Assembly: GCA_902494585.1 (NCBI GenBank)
Contig: CABUUD010000022.1
Coordinates: 1 to 21,804 of the forward strand
Origin: an uncultured Collinsella sp.
GTDB lineage: Bacteria; Actinomycetota; Coriobacteriia; Coriobacteriales; Coriobacteriaceae
Length of the DNA stretch: 21,804 nucleotides
Direction: 5' to 3'
The notes below the pieces were generated by a model. The model saw only the letters and a program-made list of their open reading frames with translations, was not told the origin of the DNA and did not search any database. This document shows, one piece after another, positions 15,664 to 21,804 of the stretch. The position numbers and the translations under genes were made by a program. How positions within the stretch are numbered: position 1 is the stretch's first letter; the number at the start of each line of letters is the position of its first letter.

Positions 15664-16591
15664 TATCGGCACCTCCAAGCAGCAGATACAGGATAGCCAT
15701 ACGCACGCAGATACCGGCGTAGACCTGCTCCAGGATGACGGAGCGTTGCGGGTGGTCGGCCATATAGGAGTCGAACTCGACGCCGCGGTTGATGGGGCCC
15801 GGGTGGCAGATGATCGCATCGGGCTTCATGAGCTTCTCGCGGTCCTTGGTCAGGCCGAAGAGCTTATGGTACTCACGAATGGTCGGGAACGGGGCACCCT
15901 CGAGGCGCTCCTGCTGCACGCGCAGCATGTAGACGACGTCCAGCTCGGGCAGGACGGAATCGAGGTCGCTCGTCACGTGGTCGCAGCCCAGGACCTCGGG
16001 CGCCGGCGGCAGCAGCGTGCCGGGGGCGACGGCGTAGGTCTCGCAGCCCATAATTTTAAGGGCGGGGATCAGCGAGCCGCAGACGCGGGAGTGCGCGATA
16101 TCGCCGACGACGGCGACCTTCAGACCGTGGAAGTCACCCTTGTGCTCCCAGATGGTGTACAGGTCGAGCAGGGCCTGCGTGGGATGGTTGTGCTTGCCGT
16201 CACCGGCGCAGATGACGCTCGCGGGCGAGTTCTGCGTGACGATGTAGGGAGCGCCGGCGTGCTTGTCGCGTACGACGATGCAGTCGATCTTATAGGCGTT
16301 GAGGGTCTCGACGGTGTCGACGAGGCTCTCGCCCTTGACCGTGGAGGTCGAGGAGCCGCCAAAGTTAAGGCTGTCGGCCGAAAGACGCTTCTCGGCGAGC
16401 TCGAAGGAGCTGCGGGTGCGCGTCGAGGGCTCGTTGAACATGTTGACGATGGTCTTGCCCTTGAGCGTGGGGACCTTTTTGATCGCACGCTCGTTGACCT
16501 CAGAGAATGCCTTGGCGGTCTCGAGGATGAGCTTGATGTCCTCTTCGGAGTACTCGGTAATGTCGATCAGGTGCTTATGGTTGAACGCCAC
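15647..16591 (-). CDS. pyrB: Aspartate carbamoyltransferase catalytic chain
   Basis: This 314-residue enzyme joins carbamoyl phosphate and aspartate, the first committed step of pyrimidine synthesis. The carbamoyl phosphate loop STRTRSSFE is at residues 56-64, and the aspartate-side segments HNHPTQALLDL and, near the C-terminus, ICHPGPINRGVE are intact. No pyrI regulatory chain is nearby, consistent with control through PyrR. The start is ambiguous: GTG at 16603 overlaps the GGGAGG ribosome binding site itself, so I chose the GTG at 16591, which that site serves with about ten bases of spacing. It begins four bases after the pyrR stop. Confidence 0.95.
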   Translation of the reverse strand: MAFNHKHLIDITEYSEEDIKLILETAKAFSEVNERAIKKVPTLKGKTIVNMFNEPSTRTRSSFELAEKRLSADSLNFGGSSTSTVKGESLVDTVETLNAYKIDCIVVRDKHAGAPYIVTQNSPASVICAGDGKHNHPTQALLDLYTIWEHKGDFHGLKVAVVGDIAHSRVCGSLIPALKIMGCETYAVAPGTLLPPAPEVLGCDHVTSDLDSVLPELDVVYMLRVQQERLEGAPFPTIREYHKLFGLTKDREKLMKPDAIICHPGPINRGVEFDSYMADHPQRSVILEQVYAGICVRMAILYLLLGGADNGLAS

Positions 16592-16595
16592 GGTA

Positions 16596-17180
16596 CTACT
16601 CACCTCCCAGCGGCGCGGAGCCCACGTGGGAACCCGGCGCGACGTCGTTAATCTCGACGGCGGTGCGGCCGTCGACTTCCTTCATATATAGGTGCACGTT
16701 CTCCTCATGCGACGAGGGAACGTTCTTGCCGACAAAGTCCGGCGAGATGGGGAGCTCGCGGTGGCCGCGGTCAACGAGGACTGCCAGCTCGATGCGGCTC
16801 GGACGGCCCAGGTCCATGACGGCGTCGAGAGCGGCGCGAATGGTGCGGCCCGTATACAGGATGTCGTCCACCAGCACGACGCGCTTACCGTCGACGCTAA
16901 AGGGAATGTTGGTGGCGTGGATCGCGGGAGCGAAATTGGTAGCGTAGTCATCGCGGTAGAAGCTGATGTCGAGGCTGCCGAGCGGAACGTCGACGCCCTC
17001 GATCTCCTTGATCTCCTCGGCGAGTTTCTTTGCCAGAAGGTCGCCGCGCGTGACGATGCCGACCAGAGCGAGGTCTTCACAGCCCTCGTTGCGCTCGAGA
17101 ATCTCGTGCGCGATGCGGGTCATCGCTCGATTGACGGCGGTCTCGTCCATGATGACCGCCTTGGGGGAAGTCGTGCCCAT
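16596..17180 (-). CDS. pyrR: Pyrimidine operon RNA-binding regulator / uracil phosphoribosyltransferase PyrR
   Basis: This 194-residue protein has the phosphoribosyltransferase fold with the PRPP loop VVLVDDILYTGRT at residues 101-113 and the PyrR segments LGSLDISFYRDD and LVDRGHRELPI. PyrR binds pyr leader RNA in a UMP-dependent way and can also have uracil phosphoribosyltransferase activity. The ATG at 17180 has GAAGGAG five bases upstream. It is the first gene of the pyr operon and lies directly below an attenuator-like leader, so autoregulation by transcription attenuation is strongly suggested. The C-terminus extends about 10-15 residues beyond the usual end. Confidence 0.96.
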   Translation of the reverse strand: MGTTSPKAVIMDETAVNRAMTRIAHEILERNEGCEDLALVGIVTRGDLLAKKLAEEIKEIEGVDVPLGSLDISFYRDDYATNFAPAIHATNIPFSVDGKRVVLVDDILYTGRTIRAALDAVMDLGRPSRIELAVLVDRGHRELPISPDFVGKNVPSSHEENVHLYMKEVDGRTAVEINDVAPGSHVGSAPLGGE

Positions 17181-17219
17181 CGATCTCCTTCCTCACATGT
17201 CTTGACTGCTGACACAGTC

Positions 17220-17304
17220 AAAAAAATAGATGCCCGACCGCTCAAAGCGGACCAGACACCCACAGGAAGGGCTGCTCTTTGGCAGCTATATAATTCCATG
17301 TGGG
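17220..17304 (-). promoter_or_regulatory. PyrR-type transcription attenuator in the pyr leader
   Basis: Three foldings are visible on the minus strand. (1) Anti-antiterminator: lower stem CCCACATGGAA (17294-17304) with TTCCTGTGGG (17259-17268), ten pairs and one bulge; a 5' internal bulge; upper stem GCTGC (17282-17286) with GCAGC (17271-17275) around CAAAGA. The loop CAAAGAG resembles the PyrR consensus CNGNGAG with one difference. (2) Antiterminator: GCTGCCAAAG (17277-17286) with CTTTGAGCGGT (17237-17247), ten pairs and one bulged A. (3) Terminator: 17229-17260, twelve pairs, then seven Us (17220-17226). Fold 2 excludes 1 and 3, the classical PyrR arrangement. Confidence 0.85.
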
Positions 17305-17334
17305 TATCTCGTACCCCTTTAATGGTCAAGGGAT

Positions 17335-17340
17335 AGTGTA
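17335..17340 (-). promoter_or_regulatory. Weak candidate -10 for the pyr operon
   Basis: TACACT on the minus strand lies upstream of the attenuator and would start transcription near 17328, early enough to include the whole leader. No convincing -35 is present. TTGACC at 17324-17329 is a good -35, but its -10 would fall inside the leader stem, so it was not preferred. Confidence 0.3.
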
Positions 17341-17433
17341 GCCAACCTCGAGCTTAATTGCGAGCATAAATACAGAGCAATCCGTAAACGGAGCCCAATG
17401 CTCCATAAACCTATATGTATTTGTGGGACGAGC

Positions 17434-17462
17434 TTGAAAACACACGCACGAGCTGGCATAAT
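17434..17462 (+). promoter_or_regulatory. Distal rpmB promoter (P1)
   Basis: TTGAAA (17434-17439) and CATAAT (17457-17462) are separated by exactly 17 bases, and TGG precedes the -10 as an extended element. Predicted start is near 17469, which would give a 160-base leader before rpmB or a separate small RNA. The stretch 17341-17433 upstream of it contains no gene that I can see. Confidence 0.6.
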
Positions 17463-17568
17463 CCCCTCTGCTGCACGCAAATCGGATCTACGTCCAGGGC
17501 CGTAGCGTGGGCACTATCGCCAAAAGAGGAATATCTCTGTGTAGATTGCGCACAGGGAGCGACTTCTG

Positions 17569-17577
17569 TGCTATAGT
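17569..17577 (+). promoter_or_regulatory. Proximal rpmB promoter (P2), extended -10
   Basis: TGCTATAGT is identical to the extended -10 in front of rpsT. No good -35 lies at the usual distance. The start would be near 17584. The leader then contains a GCGAC/GTCGC hairpin (17596-17600 with 17611-17615) just before the AAGGAGG ribosome binding site. Confidence 0.55.
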
Positions 17578-17631
17578 TCAGGCTTGTTTGTTAACGCGAC
17601 ATGTTCGTTTGTCGCCCAAGGAGGGTCAGTT

Positions 17632-17820
17632 ATGTCCAAAGTTTGCGAAGTTTGCGGTAAGCACCCCGTTGCCGGTCGCTCCATCAGCCACTCTCACCGC
17701 GTCACCAACCGTAAGTTCCGCCCCAACATCCAGCGCGTCTACGTCGTCGTCGATGGTCACCGTCGCAAGATGAACGTTTGCTCCACCTGCCTCAAGTCCG
17801 GCAAGGTTGCGCGCTCCTAA
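17632..17820 (+). CDS. rpmB: 50S ribosomal protein L28, zinc-binding form
   Basis: This 62-residue basic protein has the L28 core GKHPVAGRSISHSHRVTNRK and FRPNIQRV. Two CxxC pairs, Cys5-Cys8 and Cys50-Cys53, make it a C+ paralogue that binds zinc; bacteria with zinc-responsive regulation often carry a second, cysteine-free copy elsewhere. The ATG at 17632 has AAGGAGG seven bases upstream. It is alone on the plus strand, divergent from the pyr operon, with two candidate promoters and its own terminator. I see no clear Zur-type palindrome, so zinc control is unsupported here. Confidence 0.97.
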   Translation: MSKVCEVCGKHPVAGRSISHSHRVTNRKFRPNIQRVYVVVDGHRRKMNVCSTCLKSGKVARS

Positions 17821-17888
17821 ATAAGGTCTTACCAACAAGTACCTCGGACTCTCCGGGTCAAAGACCTCGCGTTCATATAGAACTTACC

Positions 17889-17921
17889 AAAGGCGCCCTC
17901 CCCTACGGAGGGCGCCTTTTT
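17889..17921 (+). terminator. Intrinsic terminator after rpmB
   Basis: A perfect 13-bp stem, AAAGGCGCCCTCC (17889-17901) with GGAGGGCGCCTTT (17907-17919), five-base loop, ends in TTTTT (17917-17921). It lies 68 bases after the rpmB stop and three bases before the left repeat of the transposase unit. Confidence 0.95.
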
Positions 17922-17924
17922 GCA

Positions 17925-17973
17925 CTCATTGGGGACAGACTTAGATGGGTGTTTTCACGCATTGGGGACAGAC
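17925..17973 (+). repeat. Left end module: two CATTGGGGACAGAC repeats
   Basis: Exact 14-bp direct repeats CATTGGGGACAGAC occur at 17927-17940 and 17960-17973, 33 bp apart. Between them ATGGGTG and CACGCAT can form a seven-base stem with one mismatch around TTTT. The module is an inverted copy of the one at 18923-18971 (six differences across the 47-bp core). Confidence 0.9.
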
Positions 17974-17975
17974 AT

Positions 17976-17994
17976 GACGCACGCATGCGGCGTC
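17976..17994. repeat. Near-perfect palindrome after the left module
   Basis: GACGC (17976-17980) and GCGTC (17990-17994) flank the self-complementary CGCATGCG (17982-17989), with one bulged A. It lies between the left repeat module and the end of the transposase gene and might act as the transposase gene's transcript end; there is no U-tract. Confidence 0.4.
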
Positions 17995-18016
17995 CCGATC
18001 GGCTCCGGCCCCTATC

Positions 18017-18793
18017 TCACGCTGCATCCTTCCAGCCTGCAGTAGCCTTGGCCACGCTTGTGGCGCCAATACCGGTGATACGGGCAATTTGCTTGACCGT
18101 GAGATGTGCCCGCCTGAGCCTCAGCAGGCAGGCATCTCGTTCGGGGCGTGGCAGGACCTTGAGCAGCGCAGGATCTATGCTCGGCAGGACTTCGCGCGCA
18201 ACGGAAAGAGCCTCCTCATCGGGGATCCGCCGGCGCGGAAGAACCTCCACTGACCAGATGCGCCCGCCAACTTTCTTGAGATGCTCGCAATAGCGACGGG
18301 AGCCTCCGACAACATCGAGCATAGGGGCCGCATCACAGATGTCAAAGGGATCATAGCCCAGCTGATATGCCTTATAGCTTGACCAGCGGTACGCCTCGAG
18401 CGAGTCAAGCGCACCCTTCACGGGATTGAGATGAATATAGTCGAGCAGCTGCACTGCCTGCGTGTCCGACTCAACCGCGACCCGCGAATAGCGATTGTCA
18501 AACAGATGTCCCGTTCTCCCCGTTTTCCCATTGAAATACTTAGCATATGCCGTCAGCGCGCACTGCATTGCCTTTGAAAGGTTGTCAAATGGGTCATCAA
18601 CCATCAAATGGAAGTGGTTGTCCATAAGGCACCAAGCCAACACCGCCACGTCATGGCGCGCAAACCTGTCCGAGATATCCGATAAGAAACGATAACGGTC
18701 GGAGTCATCTTCAAAAATAATCTGTTTGGAGTTGCCGCGGTCAAAGACGTGGTAATAGCCGGTGATCGAAACGGCACGGGCACATCGGGGCAT
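18017..18793 (-). CDS. REP-associated tyrosine (Y1 HUH) transposase
   Basis: This 258-residue protein belongs to the IS200-like Y1 HUH superfamily, REP-associated (RAYT) branch. It opens with the typical GYYHVFDRGN, has the metal-binding HUH motif His60-Phe61-His62 in DNHFHLMV, and the probable nucleophile Tyr119 in LLDYIHLNPV, followed by YRWSSYKAY. The last 35 residues (LTVKQIARITGIGATSVAKA) look like a helix-turn-helix, a common RAYT addition. Such enzymes nick single-stranded DNA and form a 5'-phosphotyrosine bond. All key residues are present and no frameshift is seen, so it may be active. ATG at 18793 has AAGGAG six bases upstream. A weak -10 (TATAAA, 18873-18868) lies upstream. No tnpB or other partner is near. 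Confidence 0.93.
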   Translation of the reverse strand: MPRCARAVSITGYYHVFDRGNSKQIIFEDDSDRYRFLSDISDRFARHDVAVLAWCLMDNHFHLMVDDPFDNLSKAMQCALTAYAKYFNGKTGRTGHLFDNRYSRVAVESDTQAVQLLDYIHLNPVKGALDSLEAYRWSSYKAYQLGYDPFDICDAAPMLDVVGGSRRYCEHLKKVGGRIWSVEVLPRRRIPDEEALSVAREVLPSIDPALLKVLPRPERDACLLRLRRAHLTVKQIARITGIGATSVAKATAGWKDAA

Positions 18794-18922
18794 AATCTCT
18801 CCTTTCAAAGCTGTACAGGCAACACCTAAAAGGAGAGAAGAAACGCAAAATGCTGAGCCGTAATCTATTTATATCCAATGAGTGGCAACAACAGGCCCAG
18901 AACGGCAAAATAACAAATCGAT

Positions 18923-18971
18923 GTCTGTCCCAAATGAGTGAAAGCACTCATGTAAGCCTGTCCCCAATGAG
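18923..18971 (-). repeat. Right end module: inverted copy of the repeat pair
   Basis: On the minus strand CATTGGGGACAGGC (18956-18969) and CATTTGGGACAGAC (18923-18936) occur 33 bp apart, each with one change from the left consensus. Between them ATGAGTG and CACTCAT form a perfect seven-base stem with a four-base loop (plus strand 18934-18951). Spacing and hairpin position match the left module exactly. Confidence 0.9.
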
Positions 18972-19000
18972 CGGGGCGATGCACTGGTAGATAGTTTAGT

Positions 19001-19030
19001 TAAAACGCTTCAGTTTATTGAAGCGTTTTA
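19001..19030. promoter_or_regulatory. Perfect 12-bp inverted repeat upstream of adhE
   Basis: TAAAACGCTTCA (19001-19012) and TGAAGCGTTTTA (19019-19030) are perfect inverted repeats with a six-base spacer, GTTTAT. They lie about 45-75 bases upstream of the adhE -10 element. It may be an operator for a dimeric regulator or a bidirectional hairpin; there is only a short T-run on either side, and it does not match the Rex consensus I know. Confidence 0.65.
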
Positions 19031-19073
19031 GTATGCCTTTTACGGGAATCTTACCGTTCGCCGATTAATTTCT

Positions 19074-19082
19074 TGCTATCAT
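19074..19082 (+). promoter_or_regulatory. adhE promoter, extended -10
   Basis: TGCTATCAT is an extended -10 element (TATCAT at 19077-19082) without a clear -35. The predicted start, near 19089, gives a leader of about 34 bases to the adhE ATG. The inverted repeat at 19001-19030 is upstream of it. Confidence 0.5.
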
Positions 19083-19122
19083 GCAAGACGTAGGGTAAAT
19101 CTCCGATCGCAAGGAGACACAA

Positions 19123-21771
19123 ATGGTGAAAAAGTCACCGGAAAACACTACTCCCGCAATTGTGGACAACGTAGAGGCGCTTGAGGCTAAGCTCGCTCAG
19201 ATGCGAGAGGCCCAGGCGCTTTTTGCTACGTACACGCAGGAGCAGGTCGACAAGATCTTCTATGAGGCCGCCATGGCCGCCAACAAGGCTCGTATCCCGT
19301 TGGCGAAGATGGCCATCGAGGAGACCGGCCGCGGCGTTCTTGAGGACAAGGTCATCAAGAACCACTACGCCGCAGAGTACATCTACAACGCTTACAAGAA
19401 CACCAAGACCTGTGGTGTCCTGGAGCGCGACGAGGCTTACGGCATCACCAAGATCGCCGAGCCCATCGGCATCGTGGGCGCCGTCATCCCGACGACCAAC
19501 CCCACCTCTACCGCGATCTTCAAGACGCTGATCAGCCTGAAGACCCGCAACGCCATCATCATCTCCCCGCACCCGGCTGCCGCCAAGTGCACCATCGCCG
19601 CCGCCAAGCTCGTGCTTGACGCCGCCGTCAAGGCCGGCGCCCCCGAGGGCATCATCGGCTGGGTCGATGTCCCCTCCATCGAGCTGACCAACATGGTCAT
19701 GCGCGACGTCGACATCATCCTCGCCACCGGTGGCCCGGGCATGGTCAAGGCCGCTTACTCCTCGGGCAAGCCCGCCCTGGGCGTTGGCGCCGGTAACACC
19801 CCGGTCGTCATCGACGACACCGCCGACGTGTTGCTCGCCGTCAACTCCATCATCCACTCCAAGACCTTCGACAACGGCATGATCTGCGCTTCCGAGCAGT
19901 CCGTGACCGTCATCGACACCATCTATGACCAGGTCAAGGCCGAGTTCCAGAAGCGCGGCTGCTACTTCGTCAAGCAGGGTGCCGAGATGGAGGCCCTGCG
20001 TGCCGCCATGTTCAAGAACGGCGCTCTCGATCACCGCATCCCCGGCATGGCTGCCGCCAAGATCGCCGAGCTCGCCGGCATCGAGGTTCCCGCCAAGACT
20101 AAGATCCTGATCGCCGAGGTCACCTCCACCGACCCCGCCAAGGAGGAGTTCTCCCACGAGAAGCTCTCCCCGGTCCTGGCCATGTACCACGCCAAGGACT
20201 TCCAGGAGGCCGTCGACAAGGCCGAGCACCTGGTGCTCGCCGGTGGCCCGGGCCACACCGCCTCTCTGTACGTGCACCCCGCCCAGGCCGAGAAGATCAG
20301 CCTGTTCGAGCACGTCATGAAGGCCTGCCGTATCGTCATCAACACCCCGTCTTCGCACGGCGGCATCGGTGACCTGTACAACTTTGGCATGAAGCCGTCT
20401 CTGACCCTGGGCTGCGGCTCCTGGGGCGGCAACTCCGTCTCCGAGAACGTTGGGGTGAAGCACTTGATCAACGTTAAGACTGTGGCCGAGCGCCGTGAGA
20501 ACATGCTGTGGTTCCGCGCTCCCGAGAAGGTCTACTTCAAGAAGGGTTCCACGCCCGTCGCCCTCGACGAGCTCGGTACCGTCATGGGCAAGAAGCGCGC
20601 CTTCATCGTCACCGACCAGTTCCTCTTCAAGAATGGCAACACCCGCGCCATCGAGGCCAAGCTCGACGAGATGGGCATCGCCCACGACTGCTTCTACGAC
20701 GTCGAGCCCGATCCGTCGCTGCAGTGCGCACGTCGCGGCGCCAAGCAGATGGCTCTCTTTGAGCCGGACGTCATCATCGCCGTCGGCGGTGGCTCCGCTA
20801 TGGACGCCGGCAAGATCATGTGGATGATGTACGAGCACCCCGAGTGCAAGTTTGAGGACATGGCCATGGACTTCATGGACATCCGCAAGCGTATCTTCAC
20901 CTTCCCCGAGATGGGCAAGAAGGCCTACTTCGTCGCCGTCCCGACCTCTTCGGGTACCGGCTCCGAGTGCACGCCGTTCGCCATCATCACCGACAAGGAG
21001 ACCGGCATCAAGTGGCCGCTCGCAGACTACGCGCTGCTCCCCAACATGGCTATCGTCGACGCCGACAACTGCATGACCGCCCCGCGCGGCCTGACCGCTG
21101 CCTCCGGCATCGATGTCATGACCCACGCCATCGAGTCCTACGTCTCCATCATGGCTTCCGACTACACTAAGGGCCTCTCCGAGCGCGCTGCTAAGCTCGT
21201 CTTCGAGAACCTGCCCTCCAGCTTCACGAACGGTGCCAAGGACCCGCATGCCCGCGAGGAGATGCACAACGCCTCCTGCATGGCCGGTATGGCCTTCGCC
21301 AACGCCTTCCTGGGCCTCAACCACTCCATGGCCCACAAGCTCGGCGCTTTCCATCACCTGCCCCACGGCCTCGCCAACGCCGTCATCCTGACCCGCGTTA
21401 TGCGCTACAACGCCGCCGAGGCTCCCGTCAAGATGGGTACCTTCTCCCAGTATCCTTACCCCAACGCGCTGCACAACTACGCCGAGATGGCCAAGTACTG
21501 CGGCATCGAGGGCAAGGACGACAAGGAGGTCTTCGAGAACTTCATCACGAAGCTCGAGGAGCTCAAGGACTTCATCGGTGTCAAGAAGACCATCGCCGAC
21601 TACGGTGTTGACGAGCAGTACTTCCTCGACACCCTCGACGAGATGACCGAGCAGGCATTCAACGACCAGTGCACCGGCGCTAACCCGCGCTACCCGCTCA
21701 TGAGCGAGATCAAGGAGCTCTACCTGGACGCCTACTACGGCCGCGAGCCCCAGGACTACGCCGTCTGCTAG
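19123..21771 (+). CDS. adhE: Bifunctional acetaldehyde-CoA / alcohol dehydrogenase
   Basis: This 882-residue cytoplasmic enzyme reduces acetyl-CoA to acetaldehyde and then to ethanol, regenerating two NAD per acetyl-CoA in fermentation. The N-terminal aldehyde dehydrogenase domain (about residues 15-450) has the catalytic Cys255 in FDNGMICASEQ. The C-terminal iron-dependent alcohol dehydrogenase domain (about 470-870) has GGGSAMDAGK and iron ligands Asp664, His668, His734 and His748, with the same spacing as in Escherichia coli AdhE. The ATG at 19123 follows AAGGAGACACAA. Codon use is strongly biased to C- and G-ending codons, more so than in neighbours, suggesting very high expression. A long antisense frame here is a by-product of that bias. 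Only 33 bases follow the stop; no terminator is seen. Confidence 0.98.
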   Translation: MVKKSPENTTPAIVDNVEALEAKLAQMREAQALFATYTQEQVDKIFYEAAMAANKARIPLAKMAIEETGRGVLEDKVIKNHYAAEYIYNAYKNTKTCGVLERDEAYGITKIAEPIGIVGAVIPTTNPTSTAIFKTLISLKTRNAIIISPHPAAAKCTIAAAKLVLDAAVKAGAPEGIIGWVDVPSIELTNMVMRDVDIILATGGPGMVKAAYSSGKPALGVGAGNTPVVIDDTADVLLAVNSIIHSKTFDNGMICASEQSVTVIDTIYDQVKAEFQKRGCYFVKQGAEMEALRAAMFKNGALDHRIPGMAAAKIAELAGIEVPAKTKILIAEVTSTDPAKEEFSHEKLSPVLAMYHAKDFQEAVDKAEHLVLAGGPGHTASLYVHPAQAEKISLFEHVMKACRIVINTPSSHGGIGDLYNFGMKPSLTLGCGSWGGNSVSENVGVKHLINVKTVAERRENMLWFRAPEKVYFKKGSTPVALDELGTVMGKKRAFIVTDQFLFKNGNTRAIEAKLDEMGIAHDCFYDVEPDPSLQCARRGAKQMALFEPDVIIAVGGGSAMDAGKIMWMMYEHPECKFEDMAMDFMDIRKRIFTFPEMGKKAYFVAVPTSSGTGSECTPFAIITDKETGIKWPLADYALLPNMAIVDADNCMTAPRGLTAASGIDVMTHAIESYVSIMASDYTKGLSERAAKLVFENLPSSFTNGAKDPHAREEMHNASCMAGMAFANAFLGLNHSMAHKLGAFHHLPHGLANAVILTRVMRYNAAEAPVKMGTFSQYPYPNALHNYAEMAKYCGIEGKDDKEVFENFITKLEELKDFIGVKKTIADYGVDEQYFLDTLDEMTEQAFNDQCTGANPRYPLMSEIKELYLDAYYGREPQDYAVC

Positions 21772-21804
21772 TTTTAGCACGGTTATTTGCGGCGGGGGTG
21801 CACG

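Larger units (their letters stand above)
17925..18971. mobile_element. RAYT-type transposase unit with inverted 49-bp end modules
   Basis: The unit is a single Y1 HUH transposase gene between two inverted, related modules (17925-17973 and 18923-18971). It sits between the rpmB terminator and the adhE promoter. I see no flanking target-site duplication, which fits a REP-associated transposase locus but not a classical DDE insertion sequence. Whether the whole unit moves is not known. Confidence 0.7.

Noticed and set aside
14299..15696. A 465-codon plus-strand open frame opposite pyrC
   Set aside because: It is antisense to a full-length, motif-complete dihydroorotase and its product is Leu/Gly/Asp-rich without any known motif.
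17302..17316. GGGTA/TACCC hairpin at the start of the pyr leader, considered as a terminator or operator
   Set aside because: Only five pairs and it competes with the much stronger lower stem of the anti-antiterminator; no U-tract follows.
17324..17329. TTGACC as the -35 of the pyr promoter
   Set aside because: A -10 at 16-17 bases would be TACCCA, poor, and transcription would begin inside the leader stem that completes the PyrR hairpin.
18875..18882. CCAATGAG between the transposase gene and the right module as a fifth repeat copy
   Set aside because: It shares only eight bases with the repeat and lacks the GGGGACAG part, so it may be chance.
17925..18971. The transposase region as a classical IS200/IS605 element with tnpB
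   Set aside because: No tnpB is present, and the ends carry inverted related modules, which IS200/IS605 elements lack; the RAYT type fits better.
19135..21780. An 881-codon open frame on the minus strand, covering all of adhE
   Set aside because: It mirrors adhE codon by codon; strong C- and G-ending codon bias removes stops from the opposite strand. The product is a low-complexity Val/Leu/Gly/Asp-rich sequence with no recognisable domain.

Overview
The window looks like a chromosomal segment of a high-GC, Gram-positive actinobacterium of the class Coriobacteriia, probably Collinsella or a close relative. This is inferred from gene content, from actinobacterial gene order (comEA-comEC-holA-rpsT-lepA-hemW and mihF-gmk-rpoZ), from an mIHF-type nucleoid protein, and from the pairing of a full pyr operon with a large fermentative AdhE. 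No database search was possible, so genus is a judgement. All genes from 1 to about 17180 lie on the minus strand; only rpmB and adhE are on the plus strand.

Region 1-5902 (minus) is a housekeeping block: holA (DNA polymerase III delta), rpsT (S20), lepA (EF4), dusB (tRNA dihydrouridine synthase), hemW (radical SAM haem chaperone) and the N-terminus of a DnaJ-family protein cut by the window edge. Region 5981-8991 holds comEC and comEA, the DNA-uptake channel and DNA receptor, joined by an ATGA overlap. Region 9206-11616 is mihF-gmk-rpoZ-thiI with almost no intergenic space.

Region 11857-17180 (minus) is a pyrimidine operon, pyrR-pyrB-pyrC-pyrK-pyrD-pyrF, lacking pyrE and carAB. Its leader (17220-17304) can be folded by hand into the three mutually related structures of PyrR transcription attenuation. 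A further strong hairpin lies between pyrC and pyrK, and a large hairpin with an alternative pairing partner lies between pyrF and mihF.

Region 17434-17921 (plus) contains two candidate promoters, rpmB (L28) and a clear terminator. Region 17925-18971 is the one evident mobile or accessory unit: a single-domain Y1 HUH transposase of the REP-associated (RAYT) type, flanked by inverted copies of a 49-bp module. Each module consists of two 14-bp CATTGGGGACAGAC repeats exactly 33 bp apart around a small hairpin. Beyond it lie a 12-bp-arm inverted repeat, an extended -10 promoter and the complete adhE (19123-21771).

The most interesting material is therefore non-coding: the RAYT repeat module, the pyr attenuator, several leader hairpins (rpsT, mihF, pyrC-pyrK) and a recurring extended -10 motif (TGCTAnnnT) at rpsT, mihF, rpmB and adhE. 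I found no defence system, CRISPR array, rRNA, tRNA or prophage gene.
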